A DNA stretch of 64,000 nt from the NCBI RefSeq assembly GCF_932274485.2, contig NC_065884.2, forward strand, positions 74,355,046 to 74,419,045, written 5' to 3'. Source of the DNA: Patella vulgata. Lineage: Eukaryota > Mollusca > Gastropoda > Patellidae. The position numbers and the translations under genes are program-made. Below the pieces are notes generated by a model. That model did no database searches and was not told the origin of the DNA. It worked only from the letters and a program-made list of their open reading frames with translations. Shown piece after piece: positions 46,439-55,726 of this stretch (the first letter of the stretch is position 1; each line of letters begins with the position of its first letter).

Positions 46439-47330
46439 TTGAGGGCGATAATTTGCAGTGGCACCAATTCAAGGCGTCTTTAACATTAAAAATCGCCTGG
46501 CAAATAACATTTAGGGTGTCAGTCATCTGCACATGCGTTGCCACAACCTGGGCAATTTCCCATTCCGAAATCTGTCCCCATTCAACGATAGCTGTCTACG
46601 TCCCTGTAAGTAAATAACGTAAATATCCAAAGCCAGACCTGAGACATATTGTAATTGAATAAATAAATTTATTACAAAAATCACCAAAGTGTTCATTTCA
46701 AAGATTTAGCGTCAGTAGAAGGAACTACATTTATGAAATTTGTTTAGAATACTTTAATGGCTATGGTCTTGATAAATATTGATTACAAACGAAAAAAATC
46801 GTCTAAGGCTATGTTATACCCGGCAAAGCTGCGCTGAGCCCTGTTGAGCAAGATCTGACCGAAAAGGTAGGTCAGTACGGAACGGGACGGCGGTGGTCTG
46901 AAGCGTATCATCACTGAGCTGATCTCGTTAGGTCGTGAGTTGTGAGCGACGTCGTTCACTGACAAACAGGCTATCGCGCTGTGCTCACTAAACCGCCTGC
47001 GCAAAAATCTCAGCGGCAGATTTTGGTTACCCACAAGTCGTAGCTGGCATCAACGATGTGGGGGCGTTCCCGAAGACATTCAATGAATAGTTTCGGCAAG
47101 GATAGATGCGATTTTATGGTTTCCCAGCGGCCATCCGTGCCCACATCGCCGCTCATGAGCGCGACCGCGACATGGCTTTTCACCAACTTTCAGCAGGGGG
47201 CCATAACTCAAAGTGGCTATGCCGTAATTCAGCATGTCACGCAGGTACGGCGTATCTGACCTCTGGCAATTGCAAATGTCGTCGATGTCACCGTGGATAA
47301 CTTCCAACGTATCCTATACTAATTACCCAT
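46439..47330. other. GC-rich remnant of unknown coding origin
   Basis: Base composition changes sharply to GC-rich near 46800-47310, and overlapping open frames occur on both strands (minus 46783-47034 and 47080-47307; plus 47056-47259 and 47106-47300). None contains a domain I recognise. It may be a fossil of a mobile or viral gene, or a transferred fragment. It is bounded by an LTR-like end on the left and SINE B on the right. Confidence 0.35.
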
Positions 47331-47391
47331 TTGATAAATGTAGTTCCTTTTACTGGCGCTAGAAATAGTAAAGAATAAGAGAGAAAGAGAG

Positions 47392-47646
47392 AAATGGGGT
47401 TTAACGTCCACTCGACACAAACTAGGTCATTTCGGGACTAACATATGCTTCAATTTTATTTCAATAATTCGCTTGCGCGTAGGGGTCTTTAGCAGTGGGA
47501 GGAAACCGGAGTACCTGGAGAAAACCCACGAGGTTGGACAGGTGACCCTACTCCTTGTCACGTACAACCGGGTAAATCGAAACCACGCCAGTAGACTCAA
47601 TGACAGACCCTCTTGATACAGCGCGCACACGCTAACCATTCGGTCA
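47392..47646 (-). repeat. SINE B, full length with tRNA-like head
   Basis: The clearest full-length copy. In element orientation the head reads GACCGAATGGTTAGCGTG with a B-box-like GTGGTTTCGATTTACC. It then has the core GGGTTTTCTCCAGGT and the tail GACGTTAAACCCCATTTC with (TC)n. Confidence 0.85.
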
Positions 47647-47690
47647 TTTCCCCCACGCTTCTGTACAATCGAAACACTAATTCGTTCCAT

Positions 47691-48016
47691 AGGGACAATG
47701 CGTTCAAAGGAGATAATCAATTCGGTCAAAGGAGATAATCAATTCGGTCAAACGAGATACTAATCCGTTCAAACGAAATAATTAATTCGTTCAAACAAAA
47801 TAATTAATTCGTTCAAACAAAATAATTAATTCGTTCAAACAAAATAATTCATTCGTTCAAACCACATAATTCATTCGTTCAAACGAGATACTAATTCGTT
47901 CAAACGAGATACTAATTCGTTCAAACGAGATACTAATTCGTTCAAACGAGATACTAATTCGTTCAAACGAGATACTAATTCGTTCACACGAGATACTAAT
48001 TCGTCCAAACGGATTA
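47691..48016. repeat. 21/22-bp minisatellite, third array
   Basis: About 15 units related to the 6.3- and 9.6-kb arrays. The left half uses 22-bp 'aataattaattcgttcaaac' units, the right half 21-bp 'gatactaattcgttcaaacg' units. The 21-bp part keeps a frame open on the minus strand (a repeated NELVSRL heptad), which is an accident of the period. It ends 'gtccaaacggattac'. Confidence 0.9.
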
Positions 48017-48214
48017 CAAAAAAAATTGTTTGGCACTTATGGGCCCTCGTAATATGTTGTGTAGTTTGTGTCACGATCATGAATCGTGTCCTCTAGTTTC
48101 GGTTCTTTTGTAACGATGTACAAAGGGCTATTCATTGTATTCAATTATTTATTTAACGGGTAACAAGTGAATAAATGAATACAATGAGCTTTAATGCCTT
48201 GCTGACATTTTATA

Positions 48215-48710
48215 TAGCATAATTTATGGCGTATGTCCGTCTTCATTAGCACAGTTGGAGCAGTAGGTCGTTAATCCCAATTTCGTTTCATTCCATTCAG
48301 TTTATCATAGCTAATTTTTGGGTGTTGCTAAAATGTGGAACGGAACAGGGAACGGAACTGAACTGAACTGAACTTACCAATTTTATACATTGTTTATATA
48401 ATTTGTCATCATAACTTTGCATCGTAGCACATTTTAAAAGTATACCAAAAACGTACAGCAGTTATTATACATAACATGTCAGTAACTCTAACATTACAGG
48501 TATATCAGTCGTCGAGTTATTCATAGATTGTTCGTTTCAGTGATATTATACACAATAGGAATACTTACAACCATGCCTTACACCATGGTTGTAAACTAAC
48601 TTGACGACAGTGGTAAACAATTTTGATAAACATATCAAATACCATATTCAGCAAATAACTTGTTGGGCCCGTATATGTCGCGTGATAGAAATAAAATGCT
48701 AATTGCAGAC
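48215..48710 (+). repeat. SINE A plus paralogous stretch (pairs with 58905-59330)
   Basis: SINE A in plus orientation (48215-48300; 'tatggcgtatgtccgtcttc' to 'cgtttcattcca'). Beyond a ~170-bp stretch that includes a (GAACT)n run near 48354, 48470-48710 shares 'cagtcgtcgag', 'cttgacgac.gtggtaaaca', 'tcaaataccata' and 'gtcgcgtgat' with 59115-59330. No gene in either copy. Confidence 0.7.
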
Positions 48711-48880
48711 AGTTTTTGTTGTTTCGTTTATCTGTACACTTTTATTAAAGATATTATATCATGTTGAATAAAAGTCCTGGAACAGCTTGCAGACATTGCA
48801 AATCAAATCGTCTTTTTTTAAGGACAAAGGGACAACACCGATTTTAACAGAGTCTCAGATATAAAAGTCCATGTACGTAT

Positions 48881-49021
48881 GAAATATAAACACAAACATA
48901 TAAAGGAATGGTGTCATTAGCTTGTCTGAAATATAAACGCTAACATATAGAGGAATGGTGTAATTAACTTGTCTGAAATATAAACGCCAACATATAGAGG
49001 ACTGGTGTAATTAACTTGTCT
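48881..49021. repeat. 47-bp tandem repeat, three units
   Basis: Units start at 48881, 48928 and 48975 with 'gaaatataaac'; each contains 'aacatata.aggaatggtgt' and ends 'cttgtct'. Confidence 0.9.
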
Positions 49022-50104
49022 GAAAATTTCACCTCAAAATATTGAGTCGTTTGGACGTGAACGTCAAAACCGCTTACCCGGACACATAACCCTTTAAGAT
49101 TTCGGGTCAATTTTTCCGTTGGGGGACCTGATAATATTTTGTTCCTTTAGAGGTCTATACAATGCTGTACTTGATAACGAATGGTAAATTCCATCTACAC
49201 GTTATTTGTATAAAATAAACGTTTGATCTAAAAACTGTATAATACAGCTTGGGACACCGGTCTCCATATCCTGATGTTAAAGCATTGCTGGTTTAAGTTG
49301 TTTGAAAATGTGGCACGTATATTGAGTTAGTTGCCCAGCACTAGGGCAGAGGTTTGTAAGGGCTTTTCACACAAACTTAAGCAATTGTATTCTCCAAAAT
49401 ATAATCTAGATTGTCCCTTTAAGTATTATTGAACACAATCGACATGATATGACTTGATATCTAGAGAGTATCTGGTTAAACTTTGACTACCACATATTTT
49501 ATTCTATTCAGATTCATTTAATTGAAACGAAATTTACAAATACCATCATCGTTTGATGTTAATCTGTACAATGAGATAAATGATTCGTCGTATTCATAAG
49601 CCCATATGTGGTCTTACTGACTAATTTCAGTCATTGATTCGAGTGGTGTGGTTTCCATTCCCATCCAAATTATTGAAATAAAATTGAACCATATGATAGA
49701 CCCGAAATGACCTAGTTTGTGTCGATTGGACGTTAAACCCTATTCTCTATCTCTTTCCATCGAATAGGTGCTGAACACGGCCATTTCGCAAAGGACGAAA
49801 ATACCAGAAAATGCTTGATTGTTACATATTATGCGCTTTTAACAGATACATAACAAACGCGAATATTTGCGAAGGCGAAGATACGAAGTCAAACTGCTCT
49901 CGCGTTGGCCTGTTCGGTAGTGAAGGTCTTCAGCTACATTAGAACTATTCAGGTTGTGTCACGTTTTGATGATGGGCGTCCTTTATTCGGCGACACCAGT
50001 TTAATTCTTATTTAAATTTCCCCGTGAATTTAGTCCCATTAGCATTTTCAAAGGATATGTCAGCTTTCGGAGAAAGCACACATGTAGTCCAATTTAACTG
50101 AATT
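49022..50104. other. No gene; dispersed repeats
   Basis: 49430-49545 is related to 63668-63775 ('cgatgatatgact'-like start, 'ctagagagtatc.ggttaaa', 'tcatttaattgaaacga'). SINE B in plus orientation occupies 49607-49755. The rest is unassigned. Confidence 0.5.
49607..49755 (+). repeat. SINE B, diverged and partial
   Basis: 'aaattattgaaataaaattg', 'cccgaaatgacctagtttgt' and 'ggacgttaaaccctatt' in plus orientation; the head is poorly preserved. Confidence 0.7.
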
Positions 50105-50310
50105 TCTCCGGAAATATATAAACCTATAACGATTTATCAAAAATTTTTGTTTTTAATTTCAGAATACCCCCTCTAGAAAAGATTTGTTTCGTCCTTTTCT
50201 ATTTTTCAAACCCACAGAAGTTAATCGTTTCTAGAGGGGGTATTCTGAAAATAAAAAAACAACAAAATATTTTGATAACTCTAAATAGGGTTATATATTC
50301 TGTGGCGTTA
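50105..50310. repeat. Short palindromic element (hairpin MITE-like)
   Basis: Inner arms of about 45-50 bp (50136-50182 and 50228-50278) share 'cagaataccccctctagaaa' and its complement. Weaker pairing extends outward ('aatatataaacctat' / 'atagggttatatatt'). Confidence 0.8.
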
Positions 50311-51481
50311 ACTGGTGCCGGCAGAATGGTGCCTTTTACTCTTTGTATTTATACCCATTTACACTAAATAAGAACTATTTTTCATCTAGACATACTTCAA
50401 ACACCTTTATTTATTTTTCTAATACTTTAAAAAAAAAAATGTTTTACGGGTTAATATCGCGAGCTCATTAAGCCGCACCGATGTCATTCCTTTCAGTGAA
50501 TATTCACTGCTGATCAGTGAGGGCCCAACTCTGGACCGAACATAGTTTGGCAACCTATTCGCCTACGTGCAGATTCGACCATCAAGCTAGCAACATTTCG
50601 GTTGTCAACCTACATGTATTCAGAATAAACACCGGAATCGCCCAAACTCTTCTATATTTATCAACCAAGACAACCCAACGTTACATTGTATAAAATGAAA
50701 GTAGAATATATGATACCGTACACTATTGCCATATTAAGCTCTTCTTTTAGCTCCAAAAACAAGTTTAATTTCGGATTGTCATAGCATCTAACTAAATATA
50801 TTCTTAAAGTTAATTAGACATGCATTTTGCAAGAGCTAAATCTGCCTAATGCAGGTCTTTCTTTAGGCCTGATATGTTATATAAACTATCAATTAGACAT
50901 TTATTAGCATGACAAGACTATAATCAACTCTCGATGCCATCTTGTGTGTCCGATTTTTATTGGATTTGAATCCGATCTGCTGTTTAACGTCCGTTGATGA
51001 TTAAACGCAAAAATGGATAATCGAGACTTTGTTAATTATCGTGACAGCGGTAACAATACCAATCGGAGCTACAGTGATTTTAAAATAAGGGTTTCTCGGC
51101 TTAGAGTGAAACAATTTGACTGCAAGTATCAGCATATTCCATTTACATCATTTAGTTATTAACTAATATAGTGAGAACATCATTTAGTTATAGTGAGAAC
51201 TGCCACAATCATATTTAAGGGATGCGCTCTCATTCTTAACAATTTTTAAAATAGTCTTTACACAACGACTGTTAATATTCCGAGTCAAAATTAGGATCAT
51301 GGAACAATATTCTGAGGATCCATATACTGAAAGTTAATTAAATACGCTTGCCACATATTATTGGTAAATGTTGGTCCAAACGTATTAAAGAGGCGCTCTC
51401 TCGAGCCCAAACATGGCCATTTTTCAATATTGCGAGTCAAAATTCGGATCATACAAAATTATGATATTAAAACACATCTTT
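50311..51481. other. No recognisable gene
   Basis: AT-rich; the phrase 'gagtcaaaatt.ggatcat' is repeated near 51282 and 51431. Nothing coding. Confidence 0.4.
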
Positions 51482-51815
51482 TAATCGAATGGAAGTATGG
51501 GAAGGTCACAGGTCAGGAGTGGTGGGCCATCAGGTCCCTGGAACCAGAATAAAACCAAATTTATAATCACAAGCACAACAATTACACAAACATTAAAAAG
51601 CAATTTCTCTCGCTGAAATTCTATTTTGACGGGGAACCATTCAACCTAAAAGACCATCTTGTAGTTCTTCCATTACCTCGTCATGTCTAAGCTGTAGCTC
51701 TGAAGTTTGGTCTTGCAACAGCTGAGCTACCGCATTGATACGTTCTGCTATCTCATGAGGAGATGACTTATGGATATCTATTGAAGTGGATATCAGGGTG
51801 TGATTAGGTTGAGGT
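51482..51815 (-). pseudogene. APOL-like gene, C-terminal fragment
   Basis: Matches the last third of the intact gene at 55727-56050. The minus strand encodes DIHKSSPHEIAERINAVAQL and LQLRHDEVMEELQDGLL against DIHKSTPHQVAASITEVAQQ and LQLRHDKEMEELQDALL. It then has a shifted remnant of the membrane segment and GPDGPPLLTCDLPILPFD before the stop. A stop after DGLLG and frame changes disable it. The similarity ends at 51815, where SINE A sequence takes over. Its stop-proximal order and spacing are kept, so it arose by DNA duplication of the last exon; no intron information is included to test retrocopying. Confidence 0.9.
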
Positions 51816-51935
51816 AAATTTTGGCCCGACAGCGGCACTACGACCTACTCTTATATCGAATTCCAACTGTCAATGGATCTTTTACGTGCACACCGATGTG
51901 TACACAGGATCTCTGTTTTTCGTCCCATCCGAAGG
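51816..51935 (-). repeat. SINE A, tail-truncated
   Basis: 'ttttggcccgacagcggcac', 'tcttatatcgaattccaact' and 'ttttacgtgcacaccgatgt'; the CATTTC tail part is missing where it abuts the APOL fragment. Confidence 0.75.
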
Positions 51936-52198
51936 ATGCCGATAATCCAAATATAATTTAAAAATAGTTCAATGTTTTTCTTGTATTTTAAAATACTTAT
52001 TCCCTTGTTTTAAATCGAATATATTCATGTATTTTAATGCCTATTTTATATTATGCTTCCTTGTTGCTACACTTTTAGGTAAGGCACATGTTGTAAAATC
52101 CATATTAGTATAAATGAAATAGGTTTTATGGCACGTCAGTCCAAGTCAGGCTATATTGAGTCAAACAGATGGTGAAAAGTGAGATATATTATAAATTT

Positions 52199-52400
52199 AT
52201 CTATATTAGTACATGTATTTGTGACTGTCGTTTGTCTGTCTGTTTGTCTGTCTGGTCAGTGTTGGCAGCCACACTAGCGCCGTTCCGAGACTGAAATTTA
52301 GTGTAAAGAGGTATCTTGGACCGGGGAGTAACATAGGCTATGTGGCATCGGCCTACCGCTATACTACTTTCAAACCGTGCAGAGTCGGGTCATCCGCCAG
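52199..52400 (+). mobile_element. Helitron-like non-autonomous element
   Basis: 'gtgactgtcgtttgtctgtc' near the start and 'gtcgggtcatccgccag' at the end; parallel to 22359-22564. Confidence 0.5.
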
Positions 52401-52650
52401 TATGTAGATACAAACATGATCTCTGTGTTAAAATTATATTTGAAATGTGTTTAACCGGTTCTATTACATGTGGGATAATGGCTGGGACCACTTAATTATG
52501 ATCAAAAGAAAACAAAATGTTTAAAGATTTAGGCCTACCAATTTCTTTTTTTTTTTTTTTTTGGAAAAATTTCAGTTTAATTGTTCTAGAACTATATTAT
52601 AGTAAATGATTGTCAGACAAAAACAGTCTGAAAGCGAATTATCTGACAAT

Positions 52651-53012
52651 CTGATTAAAACACAGATACTATTTCGTTTCGTTTTATAGTTCAAAATTTC
52701 GTTTTACTTATCTTTACTACATTAGGATCTGTAAGAGTTGTTATCATTGACGTGTTCTGAATGGTGTGAGGTATTAGCCAATGAAACGGTTTGTTACGGC
52801 GGGCTTTAGGCGTGTTTTGCACGGAACTGTGGGTGATCTACTAGTAACATCAATGCTGATTGCTTAATCAAATGTCTGACGTCGTAGGGTCAAAAGCCGC
52901 TTGTATGCCCTCTGATGTAACCTATCGCTACAACCGGTCAGATCTTCATGCAGTGTAGGCCATCGAAAGTATAAAATAAACGAAATGAAATATAGATCTG
53001 TGTTTTAATCAG
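52651..53012. mobile_element. MITE, full length (~362 bp)
   Basis: Left end 'ctgattaaaacacagatact' plus 'atttcgtttcgtttta'; the right end is its complement, 'agatctgtgttttaatcag', preceded by 'taaacgaaatgaaatat'. TIRs are about 40 bp. No gene and no clear target duplication. Reference copy for the fragments at 24347, 26077, 39155 and 54420. Confidence 0.8.
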
Positions 53013-53089
53013 AATAATTGTCTCAAAGAACAACAATGGACATTTTATATTATGAGACTTTCTTTAGAGGTATTTTTCTGTAACTTTTA

Positions 53090-54240
53090 GTAACCAGCGG
53101 ATGCCAGGCGAAATAATATTATGCCCACGTTTTGCAAGAGATGGATAGAGAACAAACTAAAGAAAAACAGGATTTTCGTACAGTCAGGAGGCATAATCAA
53201 GAACGTTATGGTCTGAAATGCGCGAATATCGACAGGGACTGTGATCTTTGGAATATAAAGATATATTTTAAGTTTCATCGAAAATGGACAACAATTGAGC
53301 CCACCAGAGAAGTCACAACCTTCGTATTACACATACATTTATACAATTGCATACACGGAGCGGCCATTTTGTTCGTAAGTGTCGTTTCGATTTTCACGAA
53401 ATTCGAACTCGGCCATCATTATGGTGTAACAGTGACATGTTTAAACGGCTTTTAAAATTGGAAAAAACTTTTTTGCGTCCAGAGGACCCACTAGCTAAAA
53501 ATGTAATTCTTTCGTACAATCAGGGGCAATAACCCAGGAAGTTATGGTCCAATATGTGCGAATATCCAAAGGAACTGGGATCTTTGGATGTAAACATATA
53601 TTTAAGTTTCATCTAAATCAGACAAAAATTGTGACCTCTAGAGGACCACAAACTTCGACATACTTTTACACGACATTTGCGTACATTGAGCGGCCATTTC
53701 GTCCGGCAGTTTCGGTCCCATTTGCACCGAAATTCGAACACAATCTTCATTACGGTGTGACGGTGATATATTATCATTCAAAGGGATTTTGAAATCGGAT
53801 AAAAATTGTGACCTTTTGAAGGACCACGCGCTAAAAACGCGATTTTTCGTTCAATCAGGGGTCATAATCCAGGAAGCTACGATCCAATATGCGCGAATAT
53901 CGACAGGAACGGAGATTGTTGGGTTATAAACATATTCTCCAAGTGTCATCAAAATCGAATAATAATTGTGAACTCTGAGTGTCCACAAGCTAAATTCTTA
54001 TTTCCTGTACAATCAGGGGCCATAATCCATGAAGTTACGGTCCGATACATGCCAATATCGAAAGGAGTCGATATCTTAGGGAGATAAACCTATATTTTAA
54101 GTTTTGTCACAATCGGGTAAAAATTGTGACCTGGAGAGTGTCAAAAAACAAATTGTGGACGGACGGACGGACGAATGGACAGGGGCGACGACAATATTCA
54201 CCCACATGGAAATATGGGCGTATAAAAATATTAAACGGCT
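53090..54240. repeat. ~167-bp module array, copy 2
   Basis: Near-identical to 24760-25870, including the enlarged module and the (GGAC)n end near 54160, which is slightly longer here ('cggacgaatggacagg'). Confidence 0.75.
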
Positions 54241-54419
54241 TGTAACATAGGCTATAGCCAATATTGATATTTTCTGAAAGCTTATAACTTGGGAAGCCAT
54301 TTTGAAAAAAATCCCATTACCTACTGAAGCACCTGTGGGTTTGTTTTTGTTTATGTCACTGATGTCGGTGAATTGAGAAACCAAACAACCCGTGTCCTGA
54401 AATCCCTATCACACTTAAT

Positions 54420-54605
54420 CTGATTAAAACACAGATCCTATTTCGTTTCGTTTTATTATAGTTCAAAATAGGGTTAGGGTTAGGGTTAGGATTATAAGCG
54501 TTACGGGAGAGGTCATATAGGCCATGCCTGTTCCTCAATCTCCTTCAATTTCTGAATAAAATATTGTTAAAAAAAGTAATAATAATAATAATAATAATAA
54601 TTATA
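54420..54605. repeat. MITE end joined to TTAGGG/(TAA)n-tailed repeat
   Basis: MITE left end 54420-54469, then TTAGGG units 54472-54492, 'tgaataaaatattgttaaa' and a (TAA)n longer than in copy 1. The join marks the ~1.2-kb segment present only in copy 1. Confidence 0.75.
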
Positions 54606-55204
54606 TATGGCGGCGATGTTGGATTCAACTTGGGTCCAATTTACCGCCAATCAGTATCAAAACATTTTCATTAATAGTTTCATACTAGACTCAGAACGAT
54701 GTTGTGAGGGGAGGGGGCGTGTCCATCACATGGGCTCAGAACGATGTTGTGGGGTGGGGGGGGGCATCAAATAGGCTCAAAATCAATTGTCACCCATCAT
54801 ACACGTAGTCATGGTTTATTCTTTTATCATGAAAATATGCCGTAAATCGAAACAAAATACTATTTCAATAAAAATTAAATCTACACAAATCAAATATGCC
54901 ATTTTTGTACTGGAAATATTAACGAATTACACATCAAGTTAAACTATTAAAACTAAAGAGAAACATTTAAAATTCATCTTAAGGGGTCTTATTAGGTGTT
55001 GAGTTAAGCATTCCCCTTTCAGCTGTGACAAAGTGATCTTTATATTTTTCAACAAATTGAACGATCATTTAGGTGCATGAACTCAGATTTGATAATATAT
55101 GATATTGACGTTTCACCTCTGTATTAAAAAACTAATTAATTCAATATGTCCTTTACAAGCTACACATGATATGTGTATAACACTAGGCAGAACTTCAAAG
55201 AGAA

Positions 55205-55476
55205 TGTAGTAGTTGTCAGTGTATCATACTATGACCTGACAATGACATCCAAAAAAATATGCAGTGTAATTACAGATATCATAATTTGATAAATAAACAA
55301 TACCATATATGATGATCACTCTTGTCCATCTTCCCTAATTGTTGAACACTATATAAGCAGGTGTTTATTGACAGTAAGTCTGACATGGAATTGAGCTTCT
55401 ACCGGATTATGTCTATTTCATGTTCTTAATAAAGGTCTTATCAATTATGCTGATCTTCTGCTATCTGTAGTGTTAC
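55205..55476 (+). mobile_element. Solo LTR-like fossil, copy 2
   Basis: Counterpart of 27951-28223, TGT to ACA, with TATA-like 'ctatataagcagg' and 'cttaataaagg'. Old; it predates the block duplication. Confidence 0.4.
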
Positions 55477-55638
55477 ATAGCATAATATACCTGACGCAAA
55501 CGAATGACGTCGCACGAGTTTCAAAGTTGTTATGTAGAAATTGTAATTGGGATGTGTTACGTTCTCCACATGACGTGACTTATTAGCAGCTATACCCTTT
55601 CATAAAACAAAGTTCTGTGTATGATATAGTTAGAATCG

Positions 55639-55644
55639 TTTATT
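55639..55644 (-). terminator. Polyadenylation signal AATAAA of APOL-like gene
   Basis: AATAAA on the minus strand about 83 bp after the stop codon, giving a short 3' UTR. The Penelope-like element in the paralogous copy landed just at this point. Confidence 0.6.
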
Positions 55645-55726
55645 GTTAAAACTACTGATAGTGTGAAAATGATGATATCTGGTTTTAAGTGGGCTACATC
55701 AATAGATTGATAATAAAACACACTCC

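Noticed and set aside
47871-48080. Minus-strand frame with a perfect heptad repeat (NELVSRL), like a coiled coil
   Set aside because: The unit is a 21-bp minisatellite, so any open frame repeats every seven residues; the related 22-bp arrays break the frame.
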